From: Bacillus sp. FJAT-22090
Lineage (GTDB): Bacteria; Bacillota; Bacilli; Bacillales_A; Planococcaceae
NCBI RefSeq assembly: GCF_001278755.1
Contig: NZ_CP012601.1
Coordinates: forward strand, 2,542,001-2,606,000
Direction: 5' to 3'
DNA length: 64,000 nt
Made by a program: the position numbers and the translations under genes. Position 1 is the first letter of the stretch, and the number at the start of each line of letters is the position of its first letter. Positions 23,575 through 32,053 of the stretch are shown one piece after another. The notes under the pieces were generated by a model. The model saw nothing but the letters and a program-made list of their open reading frames with translations, ran no database searches and had not been told where the DNA came from.

Positions 23575-24513
23575 ATGCAAAACAAACGATTTATTAGCTT
23601 AACCATCGGCTTATTGGTGCTCCTATCACTATTCTTTCTGTTTAAAGAAAATGAAGAAACCTATGAAATATATAATACTAATTCACCTTCTAGAGTGAAA
23701 GAAGTGAACTTGATCGTATCTGATGTTGATAAATTATCTACTTTTTATCAACAAGTAATCGGCTTTGATATTTTAAAAGTAGAACATAATAAAGTTACCT
23801 TAACTGCTGATGGTAAAACACCTTTGCTAGTACTAGAAGAAGTTGAAAACTCAGTAGAAAAACCTTTAGGAACAACCGGACTCTATCATTTTGCTATTCT
23901 ATTGCCAGATCATTCAAGTTTAGGAACTATGCTCCTTCATTTATCGGAAACCGAATATCCTATGCAAGGTGCATCAAATCATCAGTATAGTGATGCTCTT
24001 TATCTAGCAGATCCGGATGGAAACGGTATTGAAATTTACGCAGATCTTCCTCCAGCTAATTGGGAGCGAGACAAAGACGGTGGTTATGCAGGTGGTTCTT
24101 ATCCGATCGATTTGGAGAATTTGCTCAAACAAGCAACTCCTTCTTGGAACGACCTTCCAGAGAATACACGTATTGGCCATATGCATTTGCAAGCTTCTGA
24201 ACTTGAAATAACGGAACAATTTTATGTAGACGGCCTTGGTTTTGATATTAAGTCAAAAGGAAATGGAAGTCTGTTTTTATCAAAAGACCATTACCATCAT
24301 CATATTGCATTAAACATATGGTCCGGCACTGGTCTCCCTGCACCTCCAGCCAATTCTAGAGGATTAAAGAGGTTTACGATTATTTTTACACAAGAGGAAT
24401 TAAATAAAGCTAAAACACAACTGAGACGGTTGGATTTTCCCTTTGAAGAAAACGATAGTTACATACTTGTAAAAGATCCATCAGGAAATACCCTTGAAAT
24501 TATAGCTAAATAA
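23575..24513 (+). CDS. CatE-like VOC dioxygenase with N-terminal membrane anchor
   Basis: A 312-residue protein with two vicinal-oxygen-chelate modules. It resembles B. subtilis CatE (catechol 2,3-dioxygenase): ELTADGK-like TLTADGKTPLLVLEE, LYHFAILLPD, ALYLADPDGNGIEIYAD in the N-half; IGHMHLQASE, HYHHHIALNIW and a final Glu in NTLEIIAK in the C-half, which give the 2-His-1-Glu iron site. Unlike CatE it begins with a signal-anchor (about 8-23, LTIGLLVLLSLFFLF), so the domain should be outside the membrane or lipid-tethered. It has a BlaI-type operator in its promoter, linking it to the disulfide operon opposite. Substrate unknown; quinone/catechol detoxification is an inference. Confidence 0.85.
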   Translation: MQNKRFISLTIGLLVLLSLFFLFKENEETYEIYNTNSPSRVKEVNLIVSDVDKLSTFYQQVIGFDILKVEHNKVTLTADGKTPLLVLEEVENSVEKPLGTTGLYHFAILLPDHSSLGTMLLHLSETEYPMQGASNHQYSDALYLADPDGNGIEIYADLPPANWERDKDGGYAGGSYPIDLENLLKQATPSWNDLPENTRIGHMHLQASELEITEQFYVDGLGFDIKSKGNGSLFLSKDHYHHHIALNIWSGTGLPAPPANSRGLKRFTIIFTQEELNKAKTQLRRLDFPFEENDSYILVKDPSGNTLEIIAK

Positions 24514-24600
24514 ATCATAAGAACGTTATCCCTTTCTACAAAATAACTCGTTCTATGCTATATTTAAATTCAATGGTTACCCCCGAAAGGATGTATTAAA

Positions 24601-26790
24601 ATGAAGAAAAGTGTAGTAATCGCAGAAAAACCTTCAGTTGCTCGTGACATAGCACGAGTATTGAATTGCCATAAAAAAGGAAACGGCTTCCTAGAAGGCG
24701 ACAAATACATTGTGACTTGGGCATTAGGACATCTCGTAACACTTGCTGATCCTGAAGCATACGACAGTAAATATAAAACATGGAACTTGGAAGATTTACC
24801 TATGCTCCCTAACGACTTAAAGCTTGTCGTGATTAAGCAAACGGGTAAGCAATACAATGCCGTGAAAAGTCAATTAGTCCGTACAGATGTAAGTGATATC
24901 ATTATCGCAACAGATGCTGGTCGTGAAGGTGAATTAGTAGCAAGATGGATAATCGACAAAGCTAAAGTAAATAAGCCAATTAAACGTCTTTGGATTTCAT
25001 CCGTAACAGACAAAGCAATTAAAGAAGGCTTTCAAAATTTAAAACCAGGTAAGGCTTATGAAAACCTTTATCACGCTGCAGTTGCCCGCTCAGAAGCAGA
25101 TTGGTACATTGGATTAAATGCAACAAGAGCACTTACGAGTAAATTTAATGCACAGTTATCATGTGGACGCGTACAAACCCCAACCGTTGCAATAATAGCG
25201 CAAAGAGAAGAAGAAATAAAAAACTTCAAACCCAAAACCTATTATGGAATTGAGGCTCATACAGATCAACAACTAAAACTCACTTGGGTCGATAGTAAAA
25301 CAAACGATACGCGAACATTTACGAAAGAAAAAGTAGAACAAATAATAGCAAAAATAGATAAGAAGCAAGGTACAGTTGTGGAAGTGGATAAAAAACACAA
25401 AAAAAGCTTTGCACCGCAACTCTATGATTTAACCGAATTACAACGCGATGCCAATAAAATATTTGGCTATTCTGCTAAAGAAACGCTTGGTATTATGCAA
25501 AAATTGTATGAGCAACACAAGGTACTAACATACCCACGAACGGATTCCAGATACCTTTCAAGCGATATCGTAGAAACTTTACCAGAACGCTTAAAGTCAT
25601 GTGGCATTGGACAATACAGACAACTAGCAAACAAAGTTTTACAAAAACCAATTAAAGCAAATAAGGCTTTTGTAGATGATAGTAAAGTATCCGACCATCA
25701 TGCAATCATCCCAACAGAAGAAATTGTAAATCAAGCAAACTTTACGGATAAAGAACGAAAAATTTATGATTTAGTTGTAAAACGCTTTTTAGCTGTTTTG
25801 TACCCTCCATTCGAATATGAACAAATCACAGTGAAGGCTGCTATTGGAGATGAAACATTTGTAGCTAAAGGGAAAACAATTCTTTCATCTGGGTGGAAAG
25901 AAGTATATGAAAATCGCTTTGAAGAAGAGGACAATGCCGATGATATGAAGGAACAAATACTTCCTCGCATTGAAAAAGGCGATAAATTATCTATTAAATA
26001 TGTAACAGAAACTTCCGGTCAAACAAGACCTCCAGCTAGATTTAATGAAGGAACTTTACTTACAGCTATGGAGAATCCAGCAAAATATATGGGTACCCAA
26101 GATAAAGAGTTAGCAAAAACACTCGATAAGACGGGTGGTCTTGGAACTGTTGCGACAAGAGCAGATATTATTGAGAAGCTGTTTAATTCTTTCCTTATGG
26201 AGAAAAAAGGAAAAGATATATATATCACATCAAAAGGGAAACAATTGCTTGATTTAGTTCCAGAGGACTTGAAAACCCCAGCCCTTACTGCGGAGTGGGA
26301 GCAAAAGTTAGAAGCAATCGCAAAAGGAAAATTAAACAAAAATGTTTTCATCAGTGAAATGAAAAACTATACAAAAACAATTGTCAGTGACATCAAAAAG
26401 AGTGAGAAGAAATTTAAGCATGACAATATCTCCTCGAAGACATGTCCTGATTGCGGTAAACCTATGCTTGAAGTGAATGGTAAAAAAGGTAAAATGCTCG
26501 TATGTCAGGATCGTGAATGTGGTCACCGTCAAAATGTAGCAAGAGTGACAAATGCTCGCTGCCCACAATGTAAGAAAAAGCTTGAACTTCGCGGTGAAGG
26601 CGAAGGGCAAATTTTCACATGTAAATGTGGCTATCGCGAAAAGCTCTCTGCTTTCAACGAACGTCGTAAAAAAACCTCCGGAGGAAAAGCAGATAAACGA
26701 GATGTACAAAAGTATCTGAAAAAGCAAAACAAAGAAGAAGAGCCTGTAAACAATGCGTTAGCAGAAGCTTTAAAGAATTTGAAGTTGTAG
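24601..26790 (+). CDS. topB: DNA topoisomerase III
   Basis: A type IA topoisomerase that decatenates DNA through single-strand passage. The 729-residue protein starts with the TOPRIM domain (VVIAEKPSVARDIAR, then DAGREGELVARWI), has the active-site Tyr311 in LTYPRTDSRYL, and ends with two zinc-ribbon-like modules: CPDCGKPM...CQDREC and CPQCKKKL...CKCGY. A basic tail follows. Length fits B. subtilis TopB (727). An AAAGGATG site precedes the ATG. Ends at a strong terminator and then a repeat array. Confidence 0.97.
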   Translation: MKKSVVIAEKPSVARDIARVLNCHKKGNGFLEGDKYIVTWALGHLVTLADPEAYDSKYKTWNLEDLPMLPNDLKLVVIKQTGKQYNAVKSQLVRTDVSDIIIATDAGREGELVARWIIDKAKVNKPIKRLWISSVTDKAIKEGFQNLKPGKAYENLYHAAVARSEADWYIGLNATRALTSKFNAQLSCGRVQTPTVAIIAQREEEIKNFKPKTYYGIEAHTDQQLKLTWVDSKTNDTRTFTKEKVEQIIAKIDKKQGTVVEVDKKHKKSFAPQLYDLTELQRDANKIFGYSAKETLGIMQKLYEQHKVLTYPRTDSRYLSSDIVETLPERLKSCGIGQYRQLANKVLQKPIKANKAFVDDSKVSDHHAIIPTEEIVNQANFTDKERKIYDLVVKRFLAVLYPPFEYEQITVKAAIGDETFVAKGKTILSSGWKEVYENRFEEEDNADDMKEQILPRIEKGDKLSIKYVTETSGQTRPPARFNEGTLLTAMENPAKYMGTQDKELAKTLDKTGGLGTVATRADIIEKLFNSFLMEKKGKDIYITSKGKQLLDLVPEDLKTPALTAEWEQKLEAIAKGKLNKNVFISEMKNYTKTIVSDIKKSEKKFKHDNISSKTCPDCGKPMLEVNGKKGKMLVCQDRECGHRQNVARVTNARCPQCKKKLELRGEGEGQIFTCKCGYREKLSAFNERRKKTSGGKADKRDVQKYLKKQNKEEEPVNNALAEALKNLKL

Positions 26791-26794
26791 TTTA

Positions 26795-26830
26795 AAAAGA
26801 GAGTGACTTTTAAGTCACTCTCTTTTCTTT
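26795..26830 (+). terminator. Terminator after topB
   Basis: Fifteen-bp perfect stem AAAAGAGAGTGACTT / AAGTCACTCTCTTTT, 2-base loop and T-rich tail, 4 bases after the stop. Array 3 begins 11 bases on. Confidence 0.93.
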
Positions 26831-26840
26831 AGGTTTGTAT

Positions 26841-26953
26841 TTGGTCTCGCTTATGATTGAATTGGTCTCGATTAATGTTATTTTGGTCTCGTTATTTAAA
26901 AATTGGTTGCGATATTGCATGAATTAGTCTCGGTTTTATAGAAATTAGTCTCG
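26841..26953 (+). repeat. 21-bp-period array of TTGGTCTCG cores (array 3, six units)
   Basis: GTCTCG or variants start at 26844, 26865, 26886, 26906 (GTTGCG), 26927 and 26948: spacings 21, 21, 20, 21, 21. It fills the gap between the topB terminator and the end of the convergent DUF4179 gene. The last unit is followed by TTCATACATTT, similar to the 3' edges of arrays 1 and 4. Confidence 0.9.
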
Positions 26954-26977
26954 TTCATACATTTAATGCCAATTTTA

Positions 26978-28282
26978 TTACTTAATCTTAATTGATACAG
27001 AACCATCTAAGTAATTAGGATATGCAGTAAAATCCAATCTTACTGGATTTATGACATCCTTTGCTTCTAAAGTTATTTCTGAAAAATGATATTCTCCATC
27101 GCCCGAGGTACCTTGCGTTGGTATATCGACTACTTCTCCGAGTGCGTTCTCACCATCTGTAAAAAGAGAATACATATGGTTTTCCCGTATAGGAGCATAT
27201 TTTACCTCAAATGAATTACTATGAATCCCCGTAACTTCAATTTTACCTTCGGATGGCTGTTTCAAAACTTTCTTCTTTCCAAAGTCGATTAATAAATAAC
27301 TATCGTCCTTAGGGAGCGCCTGCACTTTATTGAATTTAAAATAAAGCTCTTTTGGCTCTTTAAAATAATTGCTTTGTAAAAAGTAGGTTCTTTCTTTGTT
27401 TCCTACTCCCCCAAAACCACTTGTTCCATTTTGAATGGAACTCCAAACTTCACCGTTTTCATTTTCGATTCGCATATCCTCAAACTGTAAGATTTCCATA
27501 TCATTTTGTTCGTCAAACTCTATAGAAACTGCTACACGTAGGGGGTATACTTTTATTTCTTTCACGCTTATTTTTTGACCATCCATCTCTACTTCTTCAT
27601 TTAATGAATATACTTTTCCATTCTTCCATTCATTTTTAATAGTGAATGGAACTTGGAAGGTTGTATTTTTACTATCCATCTCTACTTGAAACGTAATCTC
27701 AAACTCATTAGAAGTAAATTTCTCTGTCTCTGCAAAAACAAAGCTGAATTTATCTTCTTTTCGGTTTGCATGCTCCTGATTTGGTGAGTCGTACCCAATA
27801 GAACCAATTAGACTTCTATCGTCATTTAACAAATCAATTTTTGTATAGTTAATATTTTCAATAGAATGAGGTGCTTCTAACGTATAGAAAATCTCTGCTC
27901 CCGTTTCATCTATAATCACTCCATCAATCGTAAACGTCATATTGTCTTTTATTTGGCTAACGCCGATTGGCTCGTAATAGTCATTTTCCATAATTGCTTC
28001 TAACCCTTTATCAAACTGAATTAAATGAACAAATCTCTCCATTCCAGGAATAGATGAAACTGCGTTAGCAAATGCAGGAGATACTCGGATAGATGTCACT
28101 AATGTCAGCATTAGAATTGCTACTACAGAAAGCATTGAGAGTGTTTTTCGACGATTTCTTTTTTTGTTTTTTGCCTTTTTAATGCCTTCTTGTATGGCAT
28201 CGTTTACCCGCTGTTCGGGAATCTCAATTTGCTCCAATCGCTGTTTTGATTGTATGAGCATTTCTTCTTCTTTTTCATACAT
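26978..28282 (-). CDS. DUF4179 protein, probable anti-sigma partner
   Basis: A 434-residue protein: cytoplasmic N-terminus (about 1-47, charged, basic KKAKNKKRNRRK at the end), one transmembrane helix (about 48-66), then a DUF4179 domain with AFANAVSSIPGMERFVHLI followed by a long beta-rich extracellular part with a C-terminal immunoglobulin-like region. The gene overlaps the end of an ECF-type sigma gene by 8 bases; such pairs usually encode a sigma factor and its membrane anti-sigma. The trigger is unknown. Confidence 0.82.
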   Translation of the reverse strand: MYEKEEEMLIQSKQRLEQIEIPEQRVNDAIQEGIKKAKNKKRNRRKTLSMLSVVAILMLTLVTSIRVSPAFANAVSSIPGMERFVHLIQFDKGLEAIMENDYYEPIGVSQIKDNMTFTIDGVIIDETGAEIFYTLEAPHSIENINYTKIDLLNDDRSLIGSIGYDSPNQEHANRKEDKFSFVFAETEKFTSNEFEITFQVEMDSKNTTFQVPFTIKNEWKNGKVYSLNEEVEMDGQKISVKEIKVYPLRVAVSIEFDEQNDMEILQFEDMRIENENGEVWSSIQNGTSGFGGVGNKERTYFLQSNYFKEPKELYFKFNKVQALPKDDSYLLIDFGKKKVLKQPSEGKIEVTGIHSNSFEVKYAPIRENHMYSLFTDGENALGEVVDIPTQGTSGDGEYHFSEITLEAKDVINPVRLDFTAYPNYLDGSVSIKIK

Positions 28283-28811
28283 GATCTATATCCCCTTTCT
28301 CTGTCAGGAAATTCCTCAATGACTTTAGCGCTTTATGAAGTCCCGATTTTACGGTTCCTTCTGGTATATTTTTTATCTCAGCTATTTCTTTAATTTTTGT
28401 ATCTTGGAAGTATTTAAGGAATATTAACTGCTGCTCTGCACTAGACAAGGAGGCAATGGCTTCCTCCATTTCTAGATTAGTATTGTCTGTGTAGTAGCCC
28501 ATTTCTTGTAGAAATTCATTGGAAATATATCGTTTGTTCTTTTTTAAATGATCCTGGCAATAGTTCATCATGATTCGAATAAGCCATGTTTTCATATATT
28601 GCGGCTCTTTTACTGTATGTATTTTTTGATAGGCTCTAAATGTAACTTCCTGCAATGCTTCCACTGCATCATGTTCATTTCTTAGAAAGGCAAATGCTGT
28701 ATGATATAGTACCTTTTTATGCATTTGCATTAACTGTATAAATGCTTCTTCTTCCCCTTGAATAGCTTTACTTGCTATCTCTAAATCCCCCACACCCACA
28801 CCCCATTTCAT
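28275..28811 (-). CDS. ECF-type sigma factor (SigV/SigW-like)
   Basis: A 178-residue sigma-70 family regulator with region 2 (LRNEHDAVEALQEVTFRAYQKI, then KTWLIRIMMNYCQDHLKK) and region 4 (LSSAEQQLIFLKYFQDTKIKEIAEIKNIPEGTVKSGLHKALKSLR). The DUF4179 gene follows with an 8-base overlap, the usual sigma/anti-sigma arrangement. The annotated ATG gives MKWGVGVGDLEIASKAI; one of the GTG codons just after could be the real start, as the surrounding GGGGTG-rich bases serve poorly as a ribosome binding site. Confidence 0.88.
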   Translation of the reverse strand: MKWGVGVGDLEIASKAIQGEEEAFIQLMQMHKKVLYHTAFAFLRNEHDAVEALQEVTFRAYQKIHTVKEPQYMKTWLIRIMMNYCQDHLKKNKRYISNEFLQEMGYYTDNTNLEMEEAIASLSSAEQQLIFLKYFQDTKIKEIAEIKNIPEGTVKSGLHKALKSLRNFLTEKGDIDHV

Positions 28812-28864
28812 CCCCTATTATAAATTAGACATTTGAACACCAAAAAAGTTCATTTGTTTTAAAA

Positions 28865-28905
28865 TAAAAAAAAGGATGCCACCAAAAACTTTGGAGACAT
28901 CCTTC
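28865..28905 (-). terminator. Terminator after the flavin reductase gene
   Basis: AAGGATG / CATCCTT outer stem with CCAAA / TTTGG inner pairing and seven T on the minus strand, 12 bases after the stop at 28917. Confidence 0.85.
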
Positions 28906-28916
28906 TATCTAATTCA

Positions 28917-29480
28917 TCAATGCGTATCGATTGGCTCTTTACAAAGTGTTTTACTCATTTCTACGTATTGTACAAATACACGAGCGAGTTCTCGGAGACG
29001 TTCATGTACGTCTTCTTCAACAATGACGTTATTTTTGTCAAAATGGCTAGAGTGTGTGTACACATAATTTGGGGTGACAAGGCATCGGAAGTAGTCCAAA
29101 ATTGGCTTAAGCTGATTTTCGATTACTAGGTGATGTTGGTATGTCCCGCCATTTGCTACAATAGATACTGGTTTGTAGCGCATTGTTTTTGGATGTAAAA
29201 AGTCAAATGTATTTTTCAATACTCCAGGGATAGATCCTTGAAAAATAGGTGTTGCAATAATATATCCGTCTGCTTGTTCAAACTTACTAACAAGCAGCTT
29301 CATGTCATCGTTATAGTTTTCAAATGGTCTACCATCCACAAATTGATGTTCATAATTCGCTAGACTTACAATTTCTAACGTATAATTCTTGTTAAGATTT
29401 TCTATATAGTCTTTCACTTGTTCTAAAATAACTCCTGTTTTCGTACCAATAATTGTTCCGTCTACAAGTAGAATTTTCAT
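28917..29480 (-). CDS. NAD(P)H-dependent FMN reductase family protein
   Basis: A 187-residue flavodoxin-fold protein of the SsuE/MsuE-like NADPH-dependent FMN reductase family: N-terminal KILLVDGTIIGTKTG phosphate loop, IIATPIFQGSIPGVLKNTFDFL (the Pro-x-Tyr/Phe-x-x-Ser-x-Pro-like loop) and SIVANGGTYQHHLV. Substrate and partner are unknown. AGGAGG precedes the ATG. Monocistronic by its spacing. Confidence 0.87.
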   Translation of the reverse strand: MKILLVDGTIIGTKTGVILEQVKDYIENLNKNYTLEIVSLANYEHQFVDGRPFENYNDDMKLLVSKFEQADGYIIATPIFQGSIPGVLKNTFDFLHPKTMRYKPVSIVANGGTYQHHLVIENQLKPILDYFRCLVTPNYVYTHSSHFDKNNVIVEEDVHERLRELARVFVQYVEMSKTLCKEPIDTH

Positions 29481-29644
29481 TTTACAGAACCTCCTTTATT
29501 CGCTTCTCATTGTATCAAAAAAGGAGGTCTAATTTCGAAATAAACTTTCATTTTGACAAAGTTCATCCTTTTGACTGAACCCCTCTTTCCTCGACTTTCT
29601 AATTAATACAGTATATGCATGAACCCAATGAGCTGTAATTTGCT

Positions 29645-30403
29645 TCAATCTTCTATTTTTTCCTTTTCTACAAATATATCTTTTCGTTTTTCCCAATTAA
29701 ACAATTCTTCTCGTGGAATCGGCTGCTCATCCTCTTCTATAATTGGTTTTGCTTCTAAAATAGGTAAAGCTTTATATATATTCACATTATTTTTATTTCC
29801 ATGGACTGCATAATGGTATATTGCAAAAGCTAATTGTTTACCTTCAATAGAACGAAAGCGCTTAAAAGGGCCAATCAATAGTGGATTGAGCAGTTGGAAT
29901 ACTCCTTCCGCAAGCCTTTCCCCAAATCGAAATTCTCCTCGATCCCCTGTAAGTAAGGTCGGACGGAAAATGGACAGCTGCGGAAGATTTAAGTCCATAA
30001 GTTCTTGCTCCATTTTCCCTTTTATACGGCTATAAAAAAACGGAGATTTTTTGCTAGAACCCGCTGCAGAAATGACAAGCACATGCTGTATCCCCCTTTT
30101 TTTTGCCAACGAAGCAATTTGAAGAGGATACATAAAATCCACTTTTTCAAAGTTCTCCTTCGTTTTCGCTTTTTTCATCGTTGTTCCTAAACAACAGAAT
30201 AGATCATCTGCAATTTCTAAATCCTTTTCTTCCAACATATCAAAATCCTTTATTGTTACATCCAGTTTTGGATGCTTATATGTAATGTCTCTTCTAGCAA
30301 TAATTGAAACTGCAACATATTCTTCACTTTCACATAACTGTTTTACTAAAAAGCTTCCAGTAAATCCCGTTGCACCAACAACGATAGCTGTTCTTTTTTC
30401 CAT
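29645..30403 (-). CDS. NAD(P)-binding SDR-type oxidoreductase
   Basis: A 252-residue Rossmann-fold protein of the NAD(P)H-binding (NmrA/HIM1-like) group: TAIVVGATGFTGSFLVKQL at the N-terminus, DDLFCCLGTTMKKAKT, VLVISAAGSSKKSPFFYSRIKG with the SDR-like Ser and Tyr-x3-Lys, and SIFRPTLLTGDRGEFR. The function is not known. The frame is open to 30592, but that would overlap the divergent gene start at 30523; the ATG at 30403 fits the fold. The ribosome binding site is weak (GATGGGTGG). Confidence 0.82.
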   Translation of the reverse strand: MEKRTAIVVGATGFTGSFLVKQLCESEEYVAVSIIARRDITYKHPKLDVTIKDFDMLEEKDLEIADDLFCCLGTTMKKAKTKENFEKVDFMYPLQIASLAKKRGIQHVLVISAAGSSKKSPFFYSRIKGKMEQELMDLNLPQLSIFRPTLLTGDRGEFRFGERLAEGVFQLLNPLLIGPFKRFRSIEGKQLAFAIYHYAVHGNKNNVNIYKALPILEAKPIIEEDEQPIPREELFNWEKRKDIFVEKEKIED

Positions 30404-30522
30404 TTCACTATGCCACCCATCCAGTAATAAGTAGAGATCTGAGCCTTTCGTTATTCTTGCAGTCATACACACCTGTCCCTTTCCATACAATAAAAAGTAT
30501 AGTAAGGAAAGGATGATGAAAA

Positions 30523-31527
30523 TTGAAACTAGCTTATCTTTTAAATACACTTCCTCACCGCGGATTATATCCTGCTGATCGAGCAAAAACACTGCTCCCT
30601 GCTTTAAATACTACAGATTGTAATTTTTTTGTACCTAGTTCAAATACAAGCCTAATTGCATATTTAGAAACGCTAAATATTAAAGCTGTTTTATTTAGAA
30701 ATAATGCTAACCTATTAGAAGAAATGAAACTTTTTAGTCCTAATTGTATTATTCATGATAGTGGCAACTCTGAAAAAGATTTGATTCGCCATTTAAAAAC
30801 ATTTAACTGTCCACTTATCCATTTCGATGATCATGGGGATGGCGGAGCATTAGCTGACATTGTTTTTCAGGCATTATATGAGAATCCAAAGGACATTTCC
30901 AAAGAAAATTATGTATATGGACCTACTGGATATATTCCAGCACATAAAATTGTCTATAAAAATAATAACATGTTACAAGATCCGCCACATATTGTGGTAG
31001 CCTTCCCTCATGAAGATCCGGAGAATTTGACGTATCGCACGTTAAGGCATCTTGTCCAGCTGCACATCCCATTACAAATTAGTGTAATTGTTGATGAAAA
31101 TTACAAGCATGACATAACAGAGCTGAAGCGGTTTGCGTTAACTCGGAAATCCATCAAAGTTATTTCTACCAAAGAACCAGAATCTTATATATATACTAGT
31201 GATATCGTCATTACTTCTGGTGCTTACACCCCTTTCCTTGTAGCACAACTTAAAATTCCATGCATTATTTTGTGTGCACATGAGGAAGAGATGAATTATG
31301 CTTTCCCACAAGAAGTAAATGGCTTTGCCAATTTGGGATTAGGACGCAAAATCAAGCAATCCTATCTTCAAAATGCGGTGATGGAAATCATATTGCATGA
31401 CAATAGAAGAAAAGCATATATACAGAAGCAGCAACATATTCAATTTAGTTCTAATTTAGAAGATGTTGTAAATCTTATCAATGAAACTATAACGAAAAAA
31501 ATAGAACAAGAAGAAATAGCGCGTTAA
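30523..31527 (+). CDS. SpsG/PseG-like nucleotide-sugar hydrolase family protein
   Basis: A 334-residue protein resembling SpsG/PseG (GT-B fold, UDP-sugar hydrolase-like) proteins of spore-coat polysaccharide or pseudaminic acid synthesis. Visible: N-terminal GLYPADRAKTLLPAL, CIIHDSGN, PLIHFDDHGDGGALADIV, central VVAFPHEDPENLTYRTLRHL, and ITSGAYTPFLVAQLKIPCIILC matching the second-domain nucleotide loop. The start is a TTG at 30523 after GGAAAGGATGATG. No other polysaccharide genes are next to it, so the role is open. Confidence 0.6.
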   Translation: MKLAYLLNTLPHRGLYPADRAKTLLPALNTTDCNFFVPSSNTSLIAYLETLNIKAVLFRNNANLLEEMKLFSPNCIIHDSGNSEKDLIRHLKTFNCPLIHFDDHGDGGALADIVFQALYENPKDISKENYVYGPTGYIPAHKIVYKNNNMLQDPPHIVVAFPHEDPENLTYRTLRHLVQLHIPLQISVIVDENYKHDITELKRFALTRKSIKVISTKEPESYIYTSDIVITSGAYTPFLVAQLKIPCIILCAHEEEMNYAFPQEVNGFANLGLGRKIKQSYLQNAVMEIILHDNRRKAYIQKQQHIQFSSNLEDVVNLINETITKKIEQEEIAR

Positions 31528-31574
31528 ACAACTTTTTATGCTACAATTAGGCAAAAAGCTGAAGGTGATTTTTC

Positions 31575-31757
31575 ATGACAAAACAACAACTACAAGCGCA
31601 GATAGCTGAGTTAAAAATGGATTACATCCGTTTACAAGGAGACATGGAAAAACTGGAATCAAACGGCCATCCCACTCAAATAGAAAACGCCGAACGTAGA
31701 CTAGCCAAAATGGAAGAAGACCTTGCAGAACTAAACAAACAGCTCGCGGAATTGTAA
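31575..31757 (+). CDS. SE1832 family small coiled-coil protein
   Basis: A 60-residue, entirely helical protein (MTKQQLQAQIAELKMDYIRL ... EEDLAELNKQLAEL) with heptad-like Leu spacing, matching the SE1832 family of Firmicutes. Function unknown. A GAAGGTGA site lies before the ATG. It starts 47 bases after the SpsG-like gene. Confidence 0.8.
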   Translation: MTKQQLQAQIAELKMDYIRLQGDMEKLESNGHPTQIENAERRLAKMEEDLAELNKQLAEL

Positions 31758-31789
31758 AACGTTAATTATTCAGATTTCTGGCAGATAAA

Positions 31790-32040
31790 TTTAGAAGCTA
31801 GGTTCCCAGACTGACTTGAAAACACTTGTCAGTCGAGGCAACTTAAGTTCGCGACATCCTTGTCGCAACGGTTGCATGACCCAATCCTATGGGACTGCAT
31901 GCCGGCTCGAGACGGAAGCTCAATATAGTTTTTATGAGCTTACAATGGTTTGCCAGTAAATGTTCTTTCTGCGACGAGCTTTGCGCAGGAGTAACGAAGA
32001 ATGAGAGCGTTTGACAACAGTCTAGCGAGCTTTCTTTATG
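31790..32040 (+). other. Hairpin-rich region before the ABC-F gene
   Basis: The 296 bases between 31758 and 32053 contain no gene. They hold several short dyads: ACTGAC / GTCAGT (31810-31833), GCGACA / TGTCGC (31851-31866), CCCA / TGGG (about 31880-31893) and AAGCTCA / TGAGCTT (31916-31941). GC is above the local average. Either a structured leader controlling the ABC-F gene or a decayed GC-rich repeat element; I cannot decide. Confidence 0.5.
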
Positions 32041-32053
32041 GAGGAAACAATAA

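Noticed and set aside
30404-30592. N-terminal extension of the NAD(P)-binding protein to 30592
   Set aside because: It would overlap the divergent SpsG-like gene start and precede the Rossmann fold by 63 unrelated residues.
31758-32053. T-box or other known riboswitch before the ABC-F gene
   Set aside because: No T-box sequence, no terminator with T-run and no recognised riboswitch core could be found by eye.
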